Source: JANMDR01 sp043760555 (GTDB lineage: Bacteria; Pseudomonadota; Gammaproteobacteria; Burkholderiales; Usitatibacteraceae). From it: a stretch of DNA of 21,036 nucleotides. The stretch lies in contig JAYUOW010000009.1 in the NCBI GenBank assembly GCA_043760555.1, positions 1 through 21,036 on the forward strand, given 5' to 3'. Made by a program: the position numbers and the translations under genes. Below the pieces are notes generated by a model. That model worked only from the letters and a program-made list of their open reading frames with translations. It did not search any database and had not been told where the DNA came from. Below, in pieces: positions 6,378 through 12,889 of the stretch (positions are counted from its first letter, which is position 1; the number at the start of each line of letters is the position of its first letter).

Positions 6378-8243
6378 TTATTTTTGACTAAATCGAAGGT
6401 TTAGCAGCACTTGCCGACCAAGCTGGTTATAGCCACGCGCAAGCTCGTAGGTTTTATTAGCAAGGTTGTTGGCTGCTAATTCAAGCTGCCAATTTGCATT
6501 CACCCTGTAGCCCACGCTGGCGTTAACCAAGCTGTAACCAGCCATGCGCGATGCGGCTGATTCGCTGGCCGAATCAAAGCGTGCGCCGTTAAGCACCGCA
6601 TCCACCTGCCAGCGCCATGCGCCGATAGTTTGGCTAGCACTCAGCGCACCGAAGGTTTTGGCGCGGCTGCGAAGCTGCTTATTATTATCCGCGTTTTTAG
6701 GCGTTTGCGAGGTAACTTGCGCGCGCCAGTCGATGCCCATAAACGCTGATTCTACGGCCATCTCCATGCCATTGATACGCGCCCGTTGAATGTTTTGCGG
6801 GGTAGATGTCACGAAATCGAAAGCGATTAAATTCTCAATTTTGTTATCAAAATAAGCCACGTTAGCGCGCAAATTATTCTTGGTAATACGCCAGCCGATT
6901 TCACTAGATCGTGATTTTTCAGGCAATAGTTTGGCGTTTGAAAAACCCGGAAAATACAAATCGTTAAACGACGGTGCGCGAAACGCGGTGCCGACACTGG
7001 CATAAATTAACTGTGCATATGGCAATTTAAAACCAGCAGAAACGCCACCGGTATTACGCTTGCCAAACTGGTTTTCACGATCATGCCGGGCATTTGCGTC
7101 GATTGATATTTCACCCACCTTAGTTGCGGCCACGCCAAACAATGAATTTGTTTTGCGTGATGATTGGGTGTAGGCCGTAGTGCTGGAAACCCGCTCATCA
7201 CGGCGTTCTGCACCGATTGCTAGGTTGGTATTGGCCAGCGTCATATCGTTTTGCCAGCTCAAATTATCTTGCCGCGTTTTGAATAATCCAGAAAAACTTG
7301 AAGTAATTCGGCTTTCATCAATAGCTTGTCCAACGCTTAATCGCGATTGCCAATTGGGCGCAAATCGATTGTTTAGCTTGAAGGTTAAACCGGTTTGGGT
7401 TTGCCGATTGTTGGTGTCGGTGTCCCCTGTACCGCCATCAAAGGCGGTTTTACTCTGCGACTGCCACGCATCCAGCGCGACTGAATCAGCAATACCAAAC
7501 CGATGCAGCAAACCAATTTTAGCGTTGCTGTTTTTAGTCGGGTCGCGATCGGGATTAAACGTAAACGAACCAGCTGCCGCGTTAGTGGCAGACGGCGCAT
7601 TGATGCGTTGTGAGCCAGCAGCGAGCGATAGTACCGTGTTGTCGATATGGTGGGTAACACCAGCATTCAGGCTACGCGTAGCGTAGCTGCCACCACCCAT
7701 ATTTGCATAAATAGCGGTGCCTTTAGTTGCTGCGTTGCGTGTAAAAATTTGAATCACGCCGCCAATGGCATCTGCCCCGTAAAGCCCAGAGCGCGGGCCT
7801 TTCACGACTTCGATGCGCTCAATATTATCGAGCGCCAGCGCTTCAAAAGCGGTAGAACCCGTGGTCGATGAGCCGACACGCTGACCATCAATTAGCACCA
7901 ACGTGTGTGTGCTATTGGCACCACGAATAAACACACTCGATGGCTGACCAGAGCCGCCGGTAGCGCGAATTTCAACGCCTGCACGGCGCTGCAACAGCTC
8001 GGCCAGCGTTGCAGCAGGTGCCGCATCAATATCGTCGCGGGTAATCACTGTGGCTTGCGCTAAGGTTTCAGCAAGTGGTTCTGCCCAGCGATTAGCAGTG
8101 ACGATAATGGCGGGGATTTTTTCGACCACCGACGCTTGTGGGGTCTGTGCCAACGCATTGGTGCATAAAAATGCGCCTACGCAAATTGCCAGTTTTGAAA
8201 GATTAAAAGATTGAGTGAGGTTTGCTTTAAGTTTGGTTTCCAT
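6378..8243 (-). CDS. btuB: TonB-dependent vitamin B12 outer-membrane receptor
   Basis: Taken from the ATG at 8243 the protein has 621 residues, near the E. coli BtuB length of about 614. An in-frame ATG at 8327 lies in the riboswitch expression platform and would put 28 basic residues before the signal peptide, so I prefer 8243 although its Shine-Dalgarno is poor. Residues 1-32 are a signal peptide ending ALA-QT. The TonB box is IPAIIVTA at 43-50. The plug domain has LLQRRAGVEI, FIRGANSTHTLVLIDGQRVG and IERIEVVKGPRSGLYGADAI, followed by GGVIQIFTR. The rest alternates polar and hydrophobic strands up to LLNLRF near the C-terminus. It imports cobalamins using TonB energy. B12 specificity rests on the riboswitch and the adjacent cob genes; other TonB receptors share the motifs. 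Confidence 0.92.
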   Translation of the reverse strand: METKLKANLTQSFNLSKLAICVGAFLCTNALAQTPQASVVEKIPAIIVTANRWAEPLAETLAQATVITRDDIDAAPAATLAELLQRRAGVEIRATGGSGQPSSVFIRGANSTHTLVLIDGQRVGSSTTGSTAFEALALDNIERIEVVKGPRSGLYGADAIGGVIQIFTRNAATKGTAIYANMGGGSYATRSLNAGVTHHIDNTVLSLAAGSQRINAPSATNAAAGSFTFNPDRDPTKNSNAKIGLLHRFGIADSVALDAWQSQSKTAFDGGTGDTDTNNRQTQTGLTFKLNNRFAPNWQSRLSVGQAIDESRITSSFSGLFKTRQDNLSWQNDMTLANTNLAIGAERRDERVSSTTAYTQSSRKTNSLFGVAATKVGEISIDANARHDRENQFGKRNTGGVSAGFKLPYAQLIYASVGTAFRAPSFNDLYFPGFSNAKLLPEKSRSSEIGWRITKNNLRANVAYFDNKIENLIAFDFVTSTPQNIQRARINGMEMAVESAFMGIDWRAQVTSQTPKNADNNKQLRSRAKTFGALSASQTIGAWRWQVDAVLNGARFDSASESAASRMAGYSLVNASVGYRVNANWQLELAANNLANKTYELARGYNQLGRQVLLNLRFSQK

Positions 8244-8315
8244 GATTTTCGATGTTGATCGCAAGCGTCCCCGCAAGCGATAAATGGGTTGCCCACACTG
8301 CTTTCGCAATGCGTG

Positions 8316-8331
8316 CGCAATATCCATTGCG
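8316..8331 (-). promoter_or_regulatory. Hairpin in the btuB leader, possible expression platform
   Basis: CGCAAT, four loop bases and ATTGCG form a perfect 6-bp hairpin on the minus strand between the riboswitch aptamer and the btuB start. A second CATTGCG at about 8305-8311 could compete for the same partner, as a switching structure would need. No U-tract is present, so control is more likely at translation than at termination. This is inference. Confidence 0.35.
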
Positions 8332-8340
8332 TAGATCGCA

Positions 8341-8708
8341 CAATGAATAATGCCGGGCCGGTATCCGGACTGATGGCTTAGGGCTCATAAAATAAACCCC
8401 AGCGCCGCTTCCTTCCCAAGCTAAATTTCAACTCAGTGGAACTACAGCAGCGCATGGCCAATCACCGTTGCGGGGGCAGTGCATGATTTAGCTAAGGGCA
8501 CCTTCAAAAATCTACTTTTCGTCGCTATGCGTTGTTGCTCACAAAAAATTTTTCCTCACATATTCGACATATGCGTCGTCTAAATTTTGTGCTCGCGCCT
8601 AGCCTAGCTTAGAAAATTAAATTTTTAAAGGTGCCCTAAAATTCGGCCTCACATGCTTCCCGTTTAACGTCTACTTAACTAAAAATAGACGCACCTTGCA
8701 TTGCTTGA
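8341..8708 (-). promoter_or_regulatory. Cobalamin riboswitch upstream of btuB, interrupted by a MITE-like element
   Basis: Read on the minus strand the conserved blocks of the cobalamin riboswitch occur in order. AGGTGC with a hairpin GCGTCTA/TAGACG starts at about 8697. Next come TTAAACGGGAA (8657-8661 is the GGGAA), and GCATG (8656-8652), which pairs with CATGC (8485-8481). Then follow CTGCCCCCGCAACGG (8479-8465), CCACTGAG (8439-8432), GGGAAGG (8417-8411) and AGCCATCAGTCCGGATACC ending near 8356. In RF00174-type riboswitches the GGGAA and CCCCCGC blocks are about 25 bases apart; here they are about 180 apart because of the insert at 8496-8636. Adenosylcobalamin binding would normally repress btuB and the cob genes. 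Whether the split aptamer still folds cannot be decided from sequence. Confidence 0.9.
8496..8636. mobile_element. MITE-like element inserted in the cobalamin riboswitch
   Basis: A 141-bp element without coding capacity. Its ends are 25-bp terminal inverted repeats (8496-8520 and 8612-8636), consensus GGGCACCTTYAAAAATYTAM then TTTTC, with three mismatches. It is flanked by direct repeats TAA at 8493-8495 and 8637-8639, consistent with a 3-bp target duplication. Removing the element plus one TAA joins the two halves of a riboswitch stem with a 22-nt loop, independent evidence that it is an insertion. A 3-bp TNA-type duplication would fit some IS5-family groups, but the parent transposase is not in the window and that assignment is a guess. 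Confidence 0.8.
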
Positions 8709-8714
8709 GTGTAG
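8709..8714 (-). promoter_or_regulatory. Possible -10 box for the btuB riboswitch transcript
   Basis: On the minus strand TACACT at 8714-8709 would start RNA around 8702, just before the first riboswitch block. The -35 region is not convincing. Position is the main argument. Confidence 0.35.
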
Positions 8715-8798
8715 CAGCAACGCACACGCAATTTTCATAGAGCGCACCACAAATATTGCACCGCAACATATTTAATCCTTTAAATCAAGCTTTAACGC

Positions 8799-8804
8799 TA
8801 TAAT
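8799..8804 (+). promoter_or_regulatory. Probable -10 box of the rhlE promoter
   Basis: A perfect TATAAT stands about 60 bp before the rhlE start. The -35 match is weak (T-rich around 8776-8784). It is the only strong -10 between the divergent btuB leader and rhlE. Confidence 0.45.
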
Positions 8805-8864
8805 CGTAAGGTTTTGCTGCCCACGCGCCATTGCAGGTGGCTATATTTTTAAAAAGGCTGTTTG

Positions 8865-10442
8865 ATGTCATTTGCATCATTGAATTTGGTTCCCGAGCTA
8901 TTGCGTGCCGTAGAAGCTCAGGGCTATACCGAACCCACTCCCATTCAGGCGGCGGCCATTCCGCTGATTATTGCGCGTCGCGACATTATGGGCTGCGCCC
9001 AAACTGGCACTGGTAAAACAGCGAGCTTTACCTTGCCTATGCTGCATTTGTTGGCACCGCATGCCACCAATAATCCCTCGCCCGCCCGCCATCCCGTACG
9101 CGCCTTGGTGCTCACCCCAACGCGCGAGCTCGCGGCACAAGTAGAAGAATCGGTGCGCACCTATGCCAAATTTTTGCCGCTGCGCATTGCAGTGGTGTAC
9201 GGCGGTATCGACATCAAACCGCAAATTAAAGCCCTGCAAGCCGGTGTAGAAATTGTGGTGGCAACACCCGGCCGCTTACTCGATCACCTGCAACAAAAAA
9301 GTATCAACCTATCGCAAGTGCAAATGTTGGTGCTCGATGAAGCCGACCGCATGTTGGATATGGGCTTTTTGCCCGACATTAAATCCATCATCGCTACCCT
9401 GCCGGCCGTACGTCAGAACTTAATGTTTTCTGCCACATTTTCGGAAGACATTAAGCGGCTGGCTGATCAATTTATGCGCTCGCCAGAAATGGTGGAAGTT
9501 GCTAGGGCCAATTCAGCAGCTGAACTCGTTACGCATCAAGTTTATGAAGTGCCCGCCGCCGAAAAGCACGCCCTGCTCGCGCACTTGGTGAAGACGCGGG
9601 ACATGCAGCAAGTGCTGATTTTTACGCGTCGTAAAATTGACGCCGATAAACTCGCCCGCCAGCTGGTGCGTGATGGCCTAAGCGCTACCGCCATTCACAG
9701 CGACCGCACGCAATCTGAACGCACCCAAGCGCTAGAAGATTTTAAATCCGGCAAATGTAAGCTCATGGTGGCCACCGAAGTTGCCGCGCGCGGATTAGAT
9801 ATTGACCAACTACCCTTTGTAATCAATTTTGAGTTGCCCCACACGCCGGAAGACTACGTGCATCGCATCGGCCGCACCGGCCGCGCAGGCAGTCCGGGCG
9901 AAGCTATTTCGCTGGTCAGCCCCGATGAATATGGCTTTTTAGCCGATATTGAAAAGTTGCTCAAGCGCAAAATTACCCGCTTGGAAACGCCTGCGTTTGC
10001 TAGTACGGCAAGCAGTGGACGCGCGCCTAAAACCAACGAAGGCCGTGCAGAAAAGTCCGCGGGTTCACGTAGCCGTAGTCCGACGGCCGATTCTGAGGCC
10101 AAACGCCCAAATGCCGCTCCAATTTCTGAAGAAGAACGTCGCGAAAAGTACGATGCCTCGCGTATTCGCGAAGCCAAATCGCAAGGCCGCCGGAAACGCG
10201 CTGATGTTGATAGCGCCCCAATTTCAAACCACAAAACCGTGCGCCCGCATGCCGGACCAGCGTTTGACTTTAACAAGCCCTACGAATCCATAAGTGCTGC
10301 CAACAGTGATAAAAGTAGCGATATTGCAGCGTCGACACGCCCCGGTGTGGTGAAGGCCGCAAGACGAATTGGCGCGTTGTTAGGCGGCGCTAAAAACGCC
10401 GTTAGCACCTTCGCAGAGATGCCTGAAGACACCCTAAAATAG
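8865..10442 (+). CDS. rhlE: DEAD-box ATP-dependent RNA helicase, RhlE type
   Basis: A 525-residue protein from the ATG at 8865, seven bases after AAGG; a TTG directly before it is less likely. The helicase core is complete: phenylalanine F3 upstream of the Q motif (PTPIQ, 25-29), AQTGTGKT (45-52), PTRELA (85-90), ATPGR (133-137), DEAD (158-161), SAT (189-191), then FTRRK, ATEVAARGLDI and HRIGRTGRAG in the second domain. Such helicases unwind short RNA duplexes in ribosome assembly and mRNA decay, notably in the cold. After about residue 375 the tail is disordered and basic (GSRSRSPT, EEERREKYDASRIREAKSQG), as in beta- and gammaproteobacterial RhlE. The final codons, MPEDTLK and the TAG stop, are formed by a copy of the dispersed hairpin repeat. 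Confidence 0.93.
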   Translation: MSFASLNLVPELLRAVEAQGYTEPTPIQAAAIPLIIARRDIMGCAQTGTGKTASFTLPMLHLLAPHATNNPSPARHPVRALVLTPTRELAAQVEESVRTYAKFLPLRIAVVYGGIDIKPQIKALQAGVEIVVATPGRLLDHLQQKSINLSQVQMLVLDEADRMLDMGFLPDIKSIIATLPAVRQNLMFSATFSEDIKRLADQFMRSPEMVEVARANSAAELVTHQVYEVPAAEKHALLAHLVKTRDMQQVLIFTRRKIDADKLARQLVRDGLSATAIHSDRTQSERTQALEDFKSGKCKLMVATEVAARGLDIDQLPFVINFELPHTPEDYVHRIGRTGRAGSPGEAISLVSPDEYGFLADIEKLLKRKITRLETPAFASTASSGRAPKTNEGRAEKSAGSRSRSPTADSEAKRPNAAPISEEERREKYDASRIREAKSQGRRKRADVDSAPISNHKTVRPHAGPAFDFNKPYESISAANSDKSSDIAASTRPGVVKAARRIGALLGGAKNAVSTFAEMPEDTLK

Positions 10443-10456
10443 GGCATCTCCAGGTA
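10420..10456. repeat. Dispersed hairpin family, copy C, overlapping the rhlE 3' end
   Basis: TGCCTGAAGACACCCTA (10420-10436), AAA, TAGGGCATCTCCAGGTA (10440-10456): a 17-bp imperfect stem. The left arm and loop encode the last rhlE codons and the TAG stop. Read on the rhlE strand the loop is UAAAAUA, the same orientation relative to the upstream gene as copies B, D and E. Confidence 0.85.
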
Positions 10457-10508
10457 GTACTAGCAGAGAAATCACAATGCTTTAACTCATAAAATATCGC
10501 AAAAAAAC

Positions 10509-11078
10509 ATGCAGCCTACGCTAACGAAAATTGCCACCGCCAAAGCCGTAATCCTGCTTAGCTTGGCATGCACCAGCGCCTTCGCCGCACTCAAGCCGGG
10601 GGACAAAGCACCGGACAACTTAGGCATCAGCCGTGAAGGCAATCCCATAAAAGTGAGTGACTTCAAAGGTGCAGTTGTGGTTGCATCATTCTGGGCATCG
10701 TGGTGCGGCCCGTGCAAGAAAGAACTACCCGTTTTAGAAGCACTACAGCAGCGCTTAGCACCTGAACTGCTGCGGGTAGTCACCGTAAACATTGAAGAAC
10801 GCGACGAATTCCGTAACGCCACAAAAAGAATGGGCGGATGGAAAAGCGTGCTTTCGCATGATTACCGCGGTGAGGCGTCCAAAGCATACGGCCAAAATGG
10901 TGTGCCGCATTTGGTCATCATCAATGGCGACGGCACGGTGAAACGCACGTTTATTGGCTATTCGGAAGAGTCCGTTGATAAAGTGATGCGAAGTGGCGGA
11001 AGCGATTTTAAGCGCAGTGAATGTGAAGCCGACAGTTGCCGCCGCAACAGCTTCCAACGCGCCCACAAAAGCTGGTGA
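10509..11078 (+). CDS. TlpA-like periplasmic thioredoxin; probable frameshift near the 3' end
   Basis: As written the frame gives 189 residues. Residues 1-27 are a signal peptide (ending AFAAL). Residues about 28-160 are a TlpA/AhpC-type thioredoxin fold: GDKAPDNLG start, VVVASFWASWCGPCKKELPV with the redox pair CGPC at 66-69, and the conserved cis-proline in NGVPHLVIING. Such proteins reduce disulfides in the periplasm, for example in cytochrome c maturation; the partner is not shown. After DKVM (codon ending 10988) the frame turns to improbable SGGSDFKRSECEADSC. The +1-shifted frame starting at 10990 instead reads EVAEAILSAVNVKPTVAAAT and an Ala/Thr/Pro tail to TAG at 11134-11136. This completes the usual last helix, so one extra base or two missing bases near 10989 are likely. 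The catalytic domain is intact. The start has a weak Shine-Dalgarno, 66 bp after rhlE. Confidence 0.8.
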   Translation: MQPTLTKIATAKAVILLSLACTSAFAALKPGDKAPDNLGISREGNPIKVSDFKGAVVVASFWASWCGPCKKELPVLEALQQRLAPELLRVVTVNIEERDEFRNATKRMGGWKSVLSHDYRGEASKAYGQNGVPHLVIINGDGTVKRTFIGYSEESVDKVMRSGGSDFKRSECEADSCRRNSFQRAHKSW

Positions 11079-11223
11079 TGGCGCTACGGCAACCGCACCA
11101 TTAGCCATTGCCACGGCTGAAAAACCGAGCCCGTAGGCTACCGCTGGCAAACTCATAACATCACGGCGTTGCAATCAGCAAAGCAAAGCGAGGCCAGCGC
11201 TTCATCGCTCAGCGCGAGCAGTT

Positions 11224-11331
11224 GTAGGGTGGGCAAAGCGTTGTTTGCGTGCCCACGTCGGTGTTAAGTTAATCGGCACCTGCGAAGACCGCCACCGATG
11301 TGGGCACACAAAAACGTTTTGCCCACCGTAC
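11224..11331. repeat. Long imperfect inverted repeat, GTAGGGTGGGCAAA type
   Basis: The left arm at 11224-11263 begins GTAGGGTGGGCAAAGCGTT and ends GCCCACGTCGGTG. The right arm at 11293-11331 is its reverse complement with a handful of mismatches and one gap, and the spacer is 29 bp. Within each arm GTGGGC and GCCCAC are themselves inverted, so smaller hairpins are also possible. Repeats beginning GTAGGGTGGGCAA are dispersed in many bacterial genomes, from memory. The interval 11137-11442 holds this repeat and hairpin copy D and no gene. Confidence 0.7.
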
Positions 11332-11380
11332 AAATTGAGGCCAAATTACACGCGCGGTGCCCATTTTCAGCTTAAGTATG

Positions 11381-11417
11381 TGCCTGAAGACGCCCTATTT
11401 TAGGGCATCTTCAGGCA
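11381..11417. repeat. Dispersed hairpin family, copy D
   Basis: TGCCTGAAGACGCCCTA (11381-11397), TTT, TAGGGCATCTTCAGGCA (11401-11417): a 17-bp stem with a single wobble position, the best preserved copy. It lies 25 bp downstream of the stop of the minus-strand lipoprotein gene, with its loop reading UAAAAUA on that strand. Confidence 0.85.
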
Positions 11418-11442
11418 TCAAAGCACTCTTTCAACCGAGCAA

Positions 11443-12729
11443 TTATTTAATCGTCACCCGCCCCAACGGCGTAGATTCTCCTGCTTCTGCTACGCGGACC
11501 AGCAAATATTCACCTACTGGCAAAAACAACGGCGCTTGGGTGTCGCCCGCATACGCCAGCACCTGATCCATCGCAATGCCGCGCGCTTGCGGCGGCCAGC
11601 TTGCCGCGCGCACTAGCGTGCGGGCGGGCAGCGCAGGAATATCAACCAAGTGCAATTTGCGATAGCCATTCATCGTCATCCAGCCACCTCGACCGTGTAT
11701 ATCCGGCACGCGAGGGTGAAATACCACCATGTCAAAACCTTGCTCCGTATGCCATTTACCGTCCTTTTGACGAAATACCGTTGGCTTATCGGCGAGCATT
11801 GCGCGTAATAAGACTTGATAATCCTCAAGGTCAAAATTGGGCTTGCTCGCGGGTATGTTCTGTCGAATAGACAACACATCGGCACCCATTAGCGCCATTA
11901 GGTGAGCACCCATTAAGAGGCGATCTCCGCCGTAGAGCGTTTTATACCCGTGTGCGCCACCGCAATGAATTAAAATTTTAGCGCTCGGATTGCTATCGAG
12001 CATTCGCTTGATGTTACGGGCTTGACCGAGTTCACGTGCGTTGTCACGCTGCTTTTGATCAAGGTTGGCTGTTTCATCCGAATCGGGCTCATAGCCAAAA
12101 ATTTCATAGCCCAATTTTTTGGCGTTGCGCATGTAATCAGCCATGATTGGGTCGAGGGTGTAAAAGCCAACGTCACGCGTGGGGCCATTTTGCGGAATGC
12201 TATTTTCATCACCCTCTTGCAGCGCCTCGTACCCAATATGGGTAAAGCCTACCGGCTTCAGTGCTTTGGCAAGCAAATGCGAAAAAACGCGTTCCCCCTG
12301 ACTTGCATGACCTTCGCCAATGATTATCACTCGGACATTTTTTGATGCCTCAACAATTTGCGCAATCGCATCGTGCGCGATCAACTCGGATAGCACTAAT
12401 TTTTTGTTTGCCGCTCGCGGTTGCAGTGGCGAATCGAACATGGAGCGCGTGTCGTTATCACGACCCAAAAACGCGCTTACCTGCGCACCTGTCGCGCTTA
12501 AGTACGGTTGTTTTTTTAGGATTTTTTCCAGCAAGACCAACGCACGTAAAGGCTGGTCATCCCGCGCGATTTTGAACACTGCGCCAATATCCTCGGCTTT
12601 AGCAATTGCCTCAAGCTCTTTGAATGTTTGTGGTGCGCGATTGCTCACCGCGCAACCGCCCAGCGCAACAATCAACAAAGTGGACAAAACCAAGCAACGC
12701 TCGCGAATTTGAACTCGTTGAAATTTCAT
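11443..12729 (-). CDS. Lipoprotein with a ChaN/EreA-like domain
   Basis: A 428-residue protein with an excellent Shine-Dalgarno (TAGGAG, five bases before the ATG). Residues 1-26 form a lipoprotein signal with lipobox LGGC, so Cys26 would be acylated and the protein anchored to a membrane facing the periplasm. The middle contains VRVIIIGEGHASQGERVFSH (132-151), a YEAL strand (167-170) and ILIHCGGAHGYK (252-263). The GExH motif near the start of the domain and the later GGAH resemble the superfamily of haem-binding ChaN, erythromycin-esterase-like and TraB/TIKI proteins, with His141, His255 and His260 as candidate metal or haem ligands. The substrate is unknown and the family link is made by eye. 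The C-terminal 150 residues, which include a Trp/Gly-rich stretch, are not recognised. It appears monocistronic. Confidence 0.65.
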   Translation of the reverse strand: MKFQRVQIRERCLVLSTLLIVALGGCAVSNRAPQTFKELEAIAKAEDIGAVFKIARDDQPLRALVLLEKILKKQPYLSATGAQVSAFLGRDNDTRSMFDSPLQPRAANKKLVLSELIAHDAIAQIVEASKNVRVIIIGEGHASQGERVFSHLLAKALKPVGFTHIGYEALQEGDENSIPQNGPTRDVGFYTLDPIMADYMRNAKKLGYEIFGYEPDSDETANLDQKQRDNARELGQARNIKRMLDSNPSAKILIHCGGAHGYKTLYGGDRLLMGAHLMALMGADVLSIRQNIPASKPNFDLEDYQVLLRAMLADKPTVFRQKDGKWHTEQGFDMVVFHPRVPDIHGRGGWMTMNGYRKLHLVDIPALPARTLVRAASWPPQARGIAMDQVLAYAGDTQAPLFLPVGEYLLVRVAEAGESTPLGRVTIK

Positions 12730-12827
12730 ACTAACTCCTAGGTTACGGCATGGTCATAATTTTTAAGTGTACAGCACGCACCGTAATGGAGGCATAAATT
12801 ATCATGAGGAATTAGCGCGAATAGAAT

Positions 12828-12864
12828 TGCCTGAAGACACCTTATTTTAGGGCATCTTCAGGCA
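12828..12864. repeat. Dispersed hairpin family, copy E, after the ligase/transporter operon
   Basis: TGCCTGAAGACACCTTA (12828-12844), TTT, TAGGGCATCTTCAGGCA (12848-12864). It lies 25 bp downstream of the stop of the PaaK-like gene, at the end of a seven-gene minus-strand operon, and may mark its 3' end. No U-tract follows on the minus strand. Confidence 0.85.
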
Positions 12865-12889
12865 TATTAAAAATATAAAAACGCCGCCG

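Noticed and set aside
8244..8327. Upstream ATG at 8327 as the btuB start
   Set aside because: It would add 28 basic residues before a normal signal peptide and lies in the riboswitch expression platform. The ATG at 8243 gives the family length.
10755..11174. Minus-strand frame of 139 codons opposite the tlpA-like gene
   Set aside because: It covers the antisense of a clear thioredoxin domain. Its Ala-rich start is the mirror of the Ala/Thr tail in the frameshifted tlpA end.
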